From an uncultured Veillonella sp. (lineage in GTDB: Bacteria > Bacillota > Negativicutes > Veillonellales > Veillonellaceae), in contig URPT01000038.1 in NCBI GenBank assembly GCA_900549845.1, positions 1 to 12,648 on the forward strand: 12,648 nucleotides of DNA, given 5' to 3'. A program made the position numbers and the translations under genes. The notes beneath the pieces were generated by a model. It saw only the letters and a program-made list of their open reading frames with translations. It was not told the origin of the DNA and did no database searches. Each line of letters starts with the position of its first letter. Within the stretch, counting starts at the first letter, position 1. Positions 1 through 6,487 of the stretch are shown one piece after another.

Positions 1-912
1 AGCCAACGCTTTTTGGATATTACCATAGACTTGGCTCAAACGCTTAACAGGATTTGATAAATTAATAGCATAAATTAAGAACGCAATCAAAGAACCTGCT
101 GTAATAGTCCCTGTTACTACAGAATAGCCACCATACCAAAGGATGACTGCCACCGCAATGGCTGCAGAAAACTCAACCATTGGACTTAACAAGCTAGTCA
201 ACTTAGTCGCTTTAATAACAGCTTTAAAGTTGCGATCATTTTAATCTTCAAAACGATTCCGTTCAAAATCTTCACGAGCGAATGATTTTACTACTCGAAT
301 AGCGCTGATTACCTCTTGTAAAAGTGCTGTAATATCAGCCACACGGCCTTGTACATCATGACCTGCTACACGAAGCTTTTTACCAAATACATTGATAATT
401 ACTAGCACTACTGGAACTGTAATAAAGGTAACAAGTGTCAATTTCCAGTCAATAAGTAGCATAGACACGAGAGAACCGATAAGTGTTACAGATTCCGTAA
501 TAAAAGAAATCAAATTATCAACTACAGCAGTCTGAAGTGCAGCAACGTCATTGGTAAGATTACTCATGATAACGCCAGTCTTACGACGATCAAAATAAGA
601 TAAGCTTAATTTTTGTAGATGATTAAAGATGGCCTCCCGTACATCGATGATGACACGTTGTCCAATGTAAGACATATTATAGGTTTGACCATATGTAGCA
701 AAGCCACGAATTAAGAATATAAGAATGATAGACCCTACTATGAGATTCAACATAAACATATTCTTATCATCTAATACTTGGTCTACTACATTTTTAATAA
801 GCCAAGGCACTACCAAGTATGCCGCAGCTGCGACGATCATGCAGAACACTGCAAAAATCATGCGCTTATAATAAGGCTTTACAAAATATAAGAGCCTAGA
901 ATAACTATTCAT
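1..912 (-). pseudogene. msbA: MsbA-type lipid A/ABC exporter, 5' part, interrupted by an in-frame stop
   Basis: This is the N-terminal transmembrane half of a type I ABC exporter of the MsbA family, which flips lipid A-core across the inner membrane. The first 223 codons encode hydrophobic segments at about residues 18-38, 56-76, 134-154 and 158-178, plus the family motif LSLSYFDRRKTGVIMSNLTND. Translation stops at TAA (241-243) right after NRFED. The same frame then runs without any stop to the window edge for 80 codons and still reads as MsbA: NDRNFKAVIKATKL, then a hydrophobic stretch, then NPVKRLSQVYGNIQKAL. The simplest reading is a single-base nonsense change, probably of a Glu codon, or a sequencing error. 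I see no good ribosome binding site for restart. The ATG at 910-912 follows AAGGAGA with 6-nt spacing and overlaps the lpxB stop by 8 bp. The ATPase domain would lie outside the window. An MsbA assignment rests mainly on the lipid A gene context. Confidence 0.8.
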
Positions 913-2047
913 TACATTTCTCCTTACCGAGGTTATATACCAGTTCTGCTACGCGCTTTACAGCACCTGGTTCACCTAATTTATGATGTACTTCACGCAA
1001 TTCGCTACGCATCGCTTCATTGCGTTCCACATCAGTTAGAAGAGGTTCCACAAGAGATACAATAGCCTCAGGTGTCACTGCATCTTGTAATAACTCAGGA
1101 ATTACTTCTTTGCCAGCTACAATGTTTGGCAAACCTACATGAGTCACATTGACGACCATCTTACCAATGCCATATGTAATTGGAGATACTCGATACAATA
1201 AAATAGTTGGTAACTCCATCATAGCTGTTTCTAATGTAGCTGTACCTGATGCGGCGAGACATACATCACAAATCTGCATCAAATCATATGTATGGTCTTC
1301 TGTAATCGTCACCGGCACTTTGTGAGCATCGATGAAAGTTTCTAATTCACTACGATCGATGGTATGTGCGCGAGGCAAGAAGAATTGAATATCCTCATGG
1401 TTCGCCATCAATTGCTCGCCACTTTTTAACATCGTATCTAGCAAGGATAGTACCTCTTGCTTACGGCTACCTGGCATGAGCAATACTTTTTTAGCATCTT
1501 TACGAGCTCCAAAGTATTCCTCAGCCTCTTCTTTGCTCATCGTAGGATGTACGATATCCAATAGTGGATGGCCTACAAATTCTACATCGCATTTATATTT
1601 ACGATACGCTTCTGCTTCAAAAGGAAATATGGATGCCACCTTAGTGACATACTTACGAATTGTATTGCCACGGCTACTATGCCATGCCCAAATCGTAGGA
1701 GCAATGTAATATAGAACGGGAATTCCCAATTCATGAGCTACAGCTGCTAGCTTCATATTAAAACCAGGGTAATCTACACAAACTAGAATATCTGGTTTCT
1801 CCTTCATCATGACACGTTTTAAGTAGGTGCGAAGTTTAAAGAATTTCGGTAGTGATTTTACAATCTCTACAATCCCAATAACGCCTAAATTTTTAATATC
1901 ATATACGATGCGAACACCAGCGCGTTCCATCAAGGTACCGCCCATACCAAACATGTCAACCGAAGGATCTATTTCTTTCAGTGCATTAGCAACACTGGCT
2001 GCATGAGTATCACCGGATGCTTCACCGGCAGAAAACATGACTTTCAT
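905..2047 (-). CDS. lpxB: Lipid-A-disaccharide synthase LpxB
   Basis: LpxB is the GT19 glycosyltransferase that joins UDP-2,3-diacylglucosamine and lipid X into the beta-1,6 lipid A disaccharide, at the cytoplasmic face of the inner membrane. The 380-residue length matches the family (E. coli about 382). Visible signatures are FSAGEASGD (residues 5-13), CVDYPGFN with the conserved Asp92, APTIWAW (116-122), the nucleotide-binding PGSRKQE (192-198), ASGTATLE (266-273) and LPNI (306-309). The ATG is preceded by AAAGGA at 6-nt spacing. It shares one base with the lpxI stop (TAATG), and its 3' end overlaps msbA, so the three genes are probably translationally coupled. No defect is seen. Confidence 0.97.
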   Translation of the reverse strand: MKVMFSAGEASGDTHAASVANALKEIDPSVDMFGMGGTLMERAGVRIVYDIKNLGVIGIVEIVKSLPKFFKLRTYLKRVMMKEKPDILVCVDYPGFNMKLAAVAHELGIPVLYYIAPTIWAWHSSRGNTIRKYVTKVASIFPFEAEAYRKYKCDVEFVGHPLLDIVHPTMSKEEAEEYFGARKDAKKVLLMPGSRKQEVLSLLDTMLKSGEQLMANHEDIQFFLPRAHTIDRSELETFIDAHKVPVTITEDHTYDLMQICDVCLAASGTATLETAMMELPTILLYRVSPITYGIGKMVVNVTHVGLPNIVAGKEVIPELLQDAVTPEAIVSLVEPLLTDVERNEAMRSELREVHHKLGEPGAVKRVAELVYNLGKEKCNE

Positions 2048-2883
2048 TATGCATCCTTTCTGGAATCTACAAACTCTTGGTCAACAGCACAGATAACAAT
2101 ACCATGACGGTTTGCCAAATCTAGTACATCTTGTTGTTGAACAAAAATAGTCTTTTCAGCCTCTACAGCAAGGACTTTACATCCACTATCAATCATGGAC
2201 ATTAATGTTTTTATCCCTACAGCAGGAACATCAAAACGAACATCTTGATTTGGCTTTTCCGTTTTAACGACAACCGCATCGCCACGGCCTAATTCACCGC
2301 CACGCAAAATGCACTTATCAGTGCCCTCAATAGCTTCAATAGCCATAGCTGCTTTGTGTTTTACAACTACTGTTTGACCAATATCAAGTCCACCCATTTG
2401 CTTAGCTAGTTCAAAGCCAAAGCAAATATCTGCCCATTGTTCATCAGTAGGCTGTGTTTTTGAAAGCACCCCCACCTTTGGCATAAATGGTTTAAGGTAT
2501 ACAGTTTGATCTAACACTTTAAACCCTTCTCGTTCGATTTCATCTACGATGGCGAGCATGATCGTATCATCTTTACGATTTTTAAGGCGTTTAAGAACAC
2601 CTAATGTTTTTAAATCAGGGAATGTAAGACCTTTGAAGAGAATTTCCTTAGTCACTTTACCTAACATAGTTAATTCTTCAACGCCTTCTTTTTTCAAGGT
2701 TTTAAAAATCTTACCTAATTTGGCAACACCAATATCATAGAAGGCATCAGCCTCAGCCTTTAAAGCCGGGTCTACATCTGGAACTACACCGATAACCACT
2801 ACCTCATGACCTAATACATGAGCAGCGCGCATGAATTCTACAGGCAAAACACCAATGCCTGCAATCAATCCTACCTTTGCCAA
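2047..2883 (-). CDS. lpxI: UDP-2,3-diacylglucosamine pyrophosphatase LpxI
   Basis: LpxI (DUF1009 family) hydrolyses UDP-2,3-diacylglucosamine to lipid X and UMP. It replaces LpxH, the non-homologous enzyme of E. coli. The 278-residue protein starts MAKVGLIAGIGVLPVEF, the Gly-rich N-terminal motif typical of the family. It carries LGKVTKEILFKG (74-85) and the C-terminal catalytic-domain block CILRGGELGRGD (191-202) followed by QDVRFDVPAVG (213-223). Its acidic residues D214 and D218 lie where the family has essential Asp residues; the exact equivalence is from memory. The start codon is TTG, supported by AGGAGG at 2891-2896 with 7-nt spacing and by the family N-terminus. It is the first gene of an lpxI-lpxB-msbA unit and directly supplies the LpxB substrate. 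Confidence 0.95.
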   Translation of the reverse strand: MAKVGLIAGIGVLPVEFMRAAHVLGHEVVVIGVVPDVDPALKAEADAFYDIGVAKLGKIFKTLKKEGVEELTMLGKVTKEILFKGLTFPDLKTLGVLKRLKNRKDDTIMLAIVDEIEREGFKVLDQTVYLKPFMPKVGVLSKTQPTDEQWADICFGFELAKQMGGLDIGQTVVVKHKAAMAIEAIEGTDKCILRGGELGRGDAVVVKTEKPNQDVRFDVPAVGIKTLMSMIDSGCKVLAVEAEKTIFVQQQDVLDLANRHGIVICAVDQEFVDSRKDA

Positions 2884-2890
2884 GACTATA

Positions 2891-2896
2891 CCTCCT
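2891..2896 (-). promoter_or_regulatory. Ribosome binding site of lpxI, fixing a TTG start
   Basis: A full AGGAGG lies 7 nt before the TTG at 2881-2883. No in-frame ATG gives a better start, and the protein begins with the usual MAKVGLIAG-type sequence of the family, so the TTG start is well supported. Confidence 0.75.
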
Positions 2897-3139
2897 AGAT
2901 GACCTACGGCCTATATATCAATGAGTGATTACAAATTTACAATACTTAATGCCTCAAAAAAGACATAATCATATACAATATATTGTACTATAAATAGGCA
3001 CTTTTTACCATTAAAACACCATGTTTTATGCCTATTTCTTCAACATTTTAGTAGAATTTTTTCATTCCTCTTTTTACGTCTTATGAACGTAAAAAAACTT
3101 CAAATATTTTATCAAAATATTTTATATGTATGACCTAAT

Positions 3140-3145
3140 ATTATA
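3140..3145 (-). promoter_or_regulatory. Possible -10 element for lpxI-lpxB-msbA
   Basis: An exact TATAAT on the minus strand lies just past the lpxA terminator. The hexamer 17 bp upstream (TGCTTT) is a poor -35 match. If used, it would give a leader of about 250 nt before lpxI containing the inverted repeats of this region. Weaker alternatives (TATAGT, TATGAT) lie closer to the gene. The call is tentative. Confidence 0.3.
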
Positions 3146-3188
3146 GATTTCATATCCCATTGAAAGCATGATATTTATAAAGTACATA

Positions 3189-3219
3189 AAAAGACCTCGT
3201 ACATTATACGAGGTCTTTT
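3189..3219 (-). terminator. Rho-independent terminator after lpxA
   Basis: A perfect 13-bp stem (AAAAGACCTCGTA / TACGAGGTCTTTT) surrounds a 5-nt loop (3202-3206). On the minus strand the second arm runs into a T-rich tail, TTTTTATG. It begins 3 bp after the lpxA stop codon, so it closes the lpxC-fabZ-lpxA unit. The T/A symmetry means it could also stop transcription coming the other way. Confidence 0.9.
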
Positions 3220-3222
3220 GAA

Positions 3223-4035
3223 TTAGTCGCGACGTGTACGCATAATACCACGATCGGCATTGCGTAAGAAGCGTAATAAATTTTCGATTTCTACAGAAGA
3301 ATCAAGCTGCATTTCCATTTCTTCAATAGCCTTAGATAAACTAAAACCAGAACGATAAATAATACGGAATGCTTGTTTCAAATCTCGGCGTACTTCTTCT
3401 GAAATACCTGCACGAGATAAACCAACAGAGTTAAGGCCGATAACACGCGCTGGTTGACCATCAGCAATAACGTATGGTGGGATATCTTGGACCACCTTAG
3501 CCATGCCACCAACCATAGCATTTCGACCAATCTTAACAAATTGATGAATACCTGCAAGGCCACCAATAACTACGCGATCTTCAACGATAGCATGACCAGC
3601 TAAGCCTGCACAGTTACTCATAATTACATTATTACCAACAATACAGTTATGAGCCACATGTGTACATGCTTGAAGCAAGCAATTATTGCCTACACGTGTT
3701 TCTTCACCTTCACCAGTAGCGCGGCTAATAGTGACAAATTCACGGATAACCGTTTCATCACCAATATTACAATAGCTTTTTTCGCCTTTGAATTTTAAAT
3801 CTTGCGGTTCCAACCCAATAGATGCGTTAGGATAAATCTCACAACGCTTACCAATGGTTGTCCAACCACCAATTACAACATGTGCACCGATTTGTGTGCC
3901 ATCGCCAATCTCGACATGTTCGCCGATAACAGCGCCAGGACCTACGATTACATCTTTGCCCAATTTAGCATTTGGATGGACTATGGCTGTACTATGGATG
4001 TTGGATTCTGCATTTTCCATGCCTACAACTATCAC
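3223..4035 (-). CDS. lpxA: UDP-N-acetylglucosamine O-acyltransferase LpxA
   Basis: LpxA transfers a 3-hydroxyacyl chain from ACP to the 3-OH of UDP-GlcNAc, the first and reversible step of lipid A synthesis. The protein is a left-handed beta-helix of hexapeptide repeats (STAIVHPNAKLGKDVIVG onward), then a helical C-terminal domain from about residue 195. The catalytic His is in CTHVAHNCIVGNN (H129 with this start). The acyl-chain ruler position is Gly, in IHQFVKIGRNAMVGG. I chose the GTG at 4033-4035 (270 aa) because GAGGAG at 4044-4049 lies 8 nt upstream of it. The longer GTG at 4042-4044 overlaps that ribosome binding site. The ATG at 4018-4020 (265 aa) fits family N-termini but is 23 nt from it. 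It is the third gene of lpxC-fabZ-lpxA, 19 bp after fabZ. Confidence 0.95.
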   Translation of the reverse strand: MIVVGMENAESNIHSTAIVHPNAKLGKDVIVGPGAVIGEHVEIGDGTQIGAHVVIGGWTTIGKRCEIYPNASIGLEPQDLKFKGEKSYCNIGDETVIREFVTISRATGEGEETRVGNNCLLQACTHVAHNCIVGNNVIMSNCAGLAGHAIVEDRVVIGGLAGIHQFVKIGRNAMVGGMAKVVQDIPPYVIADGQPARVIGLNSVGLSRAGISEEVRRDLKQAFRIIYRSGFSLSKAIEEMEMQLDSSVEIENLLRFLRNADRGIMRTRRD

Positions 4036-4043
4036 TACAATCA

Positions 4044-4049
4044 CTCCTC
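4044..4049 (-). promoter_or_regulatory. Ribosome binding site deciding the lpxA start
   Basis: GAGGAG on the minus strand is the only good Shine-Dalgarno sequence before lpxA. Its spacing is 0 to the GTG at 4044, 8 nt to the GTG at 4035 and 23 nt to the ATG at 4020. The 4035 start is therefore favoured. Confidence 0.6.
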
Positions 4050-4054
4050 AATCA

Positions 4055-4480
4055 TTATACAAGGGCAAACATGTATTCACCGCTAGCGCACAATTTGTCG
4101 CCAACATAGGCACGGCCTTCAACCTTACCCATTTTACCTTTGATCTTTACAATATCAACTTCCATACGTACTTGATCACCAGGTTTTACAGGATGACGGA
4201 AACGAACTTTATCAATACCTGTAAACATAGGTGTAAGACCGCGGTTTTCTTCAGGATATAGCAAAGCAATACCACCAACTTGTGCAATAGCCTCAGTCAA
4301 TAACACGCCTGGCATTACTGGATTACCTGGGAAGTGACCTTGGAAGAACAATTCGTTGAATGTAGCATTTTTAATGCCCACAGCGCGTTTCATAGGTTCT
4401 AACTCAACGATGCGATCTACCAAAAGCATAGGATAACGATGAGGTAAAATTTCTAAAATGTCTTCGTGATTAAGAATCAT
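4055..4480 (-). CDS. fabZ: 3-hydroxyacyl-ACP dehydratase FabZ
   Basis: FabZ dehydrates 3-hydroxyacyl-ACP to trans-2-enoyl-ACP in fatty acid elongation, and so competes with LpxA and LpxD for 3-hydroxyacyl-ACP. The 141-residue hot-dog-fold protein has the usual length. It carries ILPHRYPMLLVDRI (11-24) and the active-site block GHFPGNPVMPGVLLTEAIAQ, with catalytic His49 and Glu63. Its ATG overlaps the lpxC stop by 4 bp (ATGA), and its ribosome binding site AAGGGAGA lies inside lpxC, so translation is probably coupled. Placement between lpxC and lpxA ties supply of the shared acyl-ACP pool to lipid A synthesis; fabZ-lpxA adjacency is also seen in Proteobacteria. Confidence 0.97.
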   Translation of the reverse strand: MILNHEDILEILPHRYPMLLVDRIVELEPMKRAVGIKNATFNELFFQGHFPGNPVMPGVLLTEAIAQVGGIALLYPEENRGLTPMFTGIDKVRFRHPVKPGDQVRMEVDIVKIKGKMGKVEGRAYVGDKLCASGEYMFALV

Positions 4481-5316
4481 GGCTGTGTCTCCCTTATTTC
4501 TTCCATTATACTACGAGCCAATTTTGAGTTTAATTCATGACTCGATTTCATAGCAATTACATGACCTTCGATTCGTCCTAATAAGAATAAGTCGCCTACT
4601 ACGTCTAATGCCTTATGACGAACTAATTCGTCATCAAAGCGAGGTACAGACAAACACTTCTCATCATCATAAACTAACGCATTATCTAAGGTACCACCTT
4701 TTGCAAGGCCCATTGCCTGTAATTGTTCTAATTCTTTCATAAATCCGATAGTTCTAGCAGCACTAATATGCTCTTTAAAGTTTTCTGGTGAAACCTCAAA
4801 ATCGCAATTTTGCGTACCAAGTAACGGATGACTGTTAACCGATGTAAATGTAATGCGATAGCCATCGTATGGTAAAATAACTACAAAACGATCGCCATCA
4901 TATATAGCATGAGAACGTGTCACTTTATATACTTGACGTGGCGCTGTTTGTTCTTGAATGCCCGCCTCTTCTATGAGACCTATAAAAACTGCACTACTAC
5001 CATCACCCACAGGAGGTTCAGGAGAATCCATCTCTATATAACAGTTATCAATATTCATAGCACTGAACGCAGCCATCACATGTTCTACAGTGAAAACCTT
5101 CGCTTCACCATTTTCTAATGTAGTAGCGCGCATAGTGTTCGTCACATTATCAATGTGTGCTCGCACAGAAGGATGACCTTCAATGTCCGTGCGGACAAAC
5201 ACAATTCCTGTATTTTCAGGTGCAGGTTTGAAAACCATATTTACTGGTTCACCGCTATGAAGGCCAATCCCTTGATATGAAACAGCCTGTTTTATTGTTT
5301 GTTGTGGCTTACTCAT
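4477..5316 (-). CDS. lpxC: UDP-3-O-acyl-N-acetylglucosamine deacetylase LpxC
   Basis: LpxC is the zinc-dependent deacetylase that performs the committed step of lipid A synthesis. The 279-residue protein has GIGLHSG (17-22 region) and the zinc ligands His79 (in TVEHVMAA), His234 and Asp238 (in RHKALDVVGD). It also has the catalytic Glu78 and His260 (SSHELN) and the EPPVGDGSS loop (100-108). It is shorter than E. coli LpxC (305 aa), ending EEIRETQP soon after the catalytic His. It therefore lacks the hydrophobic C-terminal tail that E. coli uses for FtsH degradation. ATG follows AAAGGA at 7-nt spacing. It is the first gene of its unit, with its own promoter at 5367-5395. Confidence 0.97.
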   Translation of the reverse strand: MSKPQQTIKQAVSYQGIGLHSGEPVNMVFKPAPENTGIVFVRTDIEGHPSVRAHIDNVTNTMRATTLENGEAKVFTVEHVMAAFSAMNIDNCYIEMDSPEPPVGDGSSAVFIGLIEEAGIQEQTAPRQVYKVTRSHAIYDGDRFVVILPYDGYRITFTSVNSHPLLGTQNCDFEVSPENFKEHISAARTIGFMKELEQLQAMGLAKGGTLDNALVYDDEKCLSVPRFDDELVRHKALDVVGDLFLLGRIEGHVIAMKSSHELNSKLARSIMEEIRETQP

Positions 5317-5366
5317 AAGAAAGTCCTTTCATAATCTGAATTCACGTTTACTATACACCAATATGT

Positions 5367-5395
5367 ATTATACCCTATTTGCATAGGTGATACAA
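5367..5395 (-). promoter_or_regulatory. Sigma-70-type promoter of lpxC-fabZ-lpxA
   Basis: On the minus strand, -35 TTGTAT (5390-5395) and -10 TATAAT (5367-5372) are separated by exactly 17 bp. The expected start site is around 5360, giving a leader of about 45 nt before lpxC. The spacer holds an inverted repeat, CCTAT-TTGC-ATAGG (5374-5387), an operator-like placement between the two promoter hexamers. Confidence 0.8.
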
Positions 5396-5437
5396 GAAAT
5401 TTACCATATATTCAGTGATTTTGAAAGCATTTTTCAC

Positions 5438-5465
5438 ATAATTAAATTTATATAAATTTAATTAT
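5438..5465. repeat. 28-bp perfect palindrome upstream of the lpxC promoter
   Basis: The 14 bases of each half are exact reverse complements, centred between 5451 and 5452. The core is AAATTTATATAAATTT with ATAATT/AATTAT flanks. The element is pure A/T and begins about 43 bp upstream of the -35 box of lpxC. It could be an activator or repressor site, an UP-like element, or chance symmetry in AT-rich DNA. Confidence 0.6.
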
Positions 5466-5493
5466 AAATACTGTATTATACACCATAAAAATA

Positions 5494-5567
5494 AAAGAGA
5501 CTTTACTATGCTTAATTTATGCGGTATTTAAATCAATACTACATAAGTAGGCATGTAAAATCTCTTT
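5494..5567 (-). terminator. Long terminator-like hairpin after the lpxL-type gene
   Basis: Outer arms AAAGAGA (5494-5500) and TCTCTTT (5561-5567) continue through one mismatch into TTTAC/GTAAA. A one-base bulge then leads to ATGC/GCAT, 16 paired bases in all. An inner hairpin is possible (TTATG/CATAA, then GTATT/AATAC). On the minus strand the structure is followed by TATTTTTATGG, a U-rich tail. It starts 11 bp after the stop codon at 5579, so it probably ends the unit coming from bamA. Confidence 0.6.
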
Positions 5568-5578
5568 ATATTTATTAA

Positions 5579-6481
5579 CTAGTGAAATACATCTGGAGGC
5601 GTTTCAATTTGTTCGCCATAAAAACGACGTGTCCACTTCCAACGATTGTGAAGCCAGAACCAATCTTCAGGATATCTTCTAATATAATCTTCAATAAACT
5701 CATTCAAAAGAGTTGTGGTAACCGCTATATCACGCTTTTTATCATCTGTACGCTCCACATAAATTGGTGGATGTACCTCAATCTCATATTTTTCAATAAA
5801 CGGACTATAATGTATAGTCACAAAAATGATGGGTACATCTTGCATACGAGCTAATACAGCTGGACCTGCAGCCGTCAAAGTTTCATAACCAAAGAAGGGA
5901 ACAAGTACTCCATCATCGCCAGGATCCTGATCCATGATAAGGCCTAAAAAAGCACCTTTTTTAAGTTCATTGATCATTTCTCGCACACCAGTTTTATAGG
6001 TTACATGTTGGTGCATGATACGACGATATTCATTGATAAACTTGTCCGCATCACCATTCTGTTTCATTGCTACAGAAATCAACGGATATCCTTCCGAAGC
6101 AAGAACACCACCGAGGAGTTCCCAGTTACCACTGTGAACAGCGGCTAAGATTGCGCCTCGACCATTCTCCAAGGCATCATCTAAGTATTCTCGATTAATA
6201 AACTCTACCATATCTTTGTATGCGCCATCCTTAATCTCTGGATAGCGTAGTACATCAATAATCATGCGACCAAAGCGTGTAGTACTAGCCTTCGCAATAC
6301 GTCGAGCTTCTTTTGGATCATCTGTAATATTACAGAATAGAATTTGGCCTATCGCTAGGCGCTTGCGTTTAGGCGGCACCGCCAACCACGCAATTTCACC
6401 AAGCAATGTACCAATAGCATATTGCAAACCTTTAGGTAATAAGCAAATAAAGGCACTAAAGATTTTCATAAACCTATACAT
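5579..6481 (-). CDS. lpxL: Lipid A secondary acyltransferase, LpxL/HtrB family
   Basis: This inner-membrane enzyme of the LpxL/LpxM (HtrB/MsbB) lysophospholipid acyltransferase family would add a secondary acyl chain from acyl-ACP to the lipid A precursor. The 300-residue protein begins with a hydrophobic segment (about residues 5-35). It has the HX4E catalytic motif in AAVHSGNWELLGG (His116, Glu121). It also shows family blocks VAMKQNGDADKFINEYRR, GLIMDQDPGDDGVLVPFFG and the C-terminal RYPEDWFWLHNRWK. Which acyl position and chain length it serves cannot be read from the sequence, so lpxL is a family-level symbol. It starts 6 bp after lpxD, with AAGGAGAG inside the lpxD end as ribosome binding site. 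Confidence 0.9.
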   Translation of the reverse strand: MYRFMKIFSAFICLLPKGLQYAIGTLLGEIAWLAVPPKRKRLAIGQILFCNITDDPKEARRIAKASTTRFGRMIIDVLRYPEIKDGAYKDMVEFINREYLDDALENGRGAILAAVHSGNWELLGGVLASEGYPLISVAMKQNGDADKFINEYRRIMHQHVTYKTGVREMINELKKGAFLGLIMDQDPGDDGVLVPFFGYETLTAAGPAVLARMQDVPIIFVTIHYSPFIEKYEIEVHPPIYVERTDDKKRDIAVTTTLLNEFIEDYIRRYPEDWFWLHNRWKWTRRFYGEQIETPPDVFH

Positions 6482-6487
6482 GGATTA

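Larger units (their letters stand above)
2884..3188. other. AT-rich intergenic and leader region before lpxI, rich in inverted repeats
   Basis: About 300 bp without a credible gene lie between the lpxA terminator and lpxI. Several symmetric elements are visible. There is a hairpin with 9-bp arms at 3102-3122 (loop ATC) and arms TTTTTACGT/ACGTAAAAA at 3071-3079 and 3087-3095. A compound hairpin at 2992-3037 has outer arms AAATAGGCA/TGCCTATTT and an inner TAAAACA-CCA-TGTTTTA. A perfect 14-bp palindrome TACAATATATTGTA sits at 2974-2987. None has the stem-plus-U-tract form of a terminator. They may be operators or structure in the lpxI 5' untranslated RNA. I recognise no known riboswitch class. 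Confidence 0.6.

Noticed and set aside
178..180. ATG as a restart point making a separate downstream half of MsbA
   Set aside because: No ribosome binding site precedes it and it would begin in the middle of the transmembrane domain.
3071..3095. Inverted repeat TTTTTACGT/ACGTAAAAA as a terminator
   Set aside because: The stem is mostly A/T and its T-run lies before, not after, the stem on the minus strand. It also lies in mid-region with no gene ending next to it.
4042..4044. GTG as the lpxA start (273 aa)
   Set aside because: It overlaps the GAGGAG ribosome binding site, leaving zero spacing. The GTG at 4035 is better placed.
3802..4261. Plus-strand open frames across lpxA and fabZ
   Set aside because: Antisense to two well-conserved genes, Thr/Ile/Cys-rich composition typical of reverse-strand shadows, and no ribosome binding site or recognisable domain.
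5475..5480. Second TATAAT upstream of lpxC as a promoter
   Set aside because: It lies just behind the terminator hairpin and has no -35 match at 16-18 bp. The promoter at 5367-5395 is far better.
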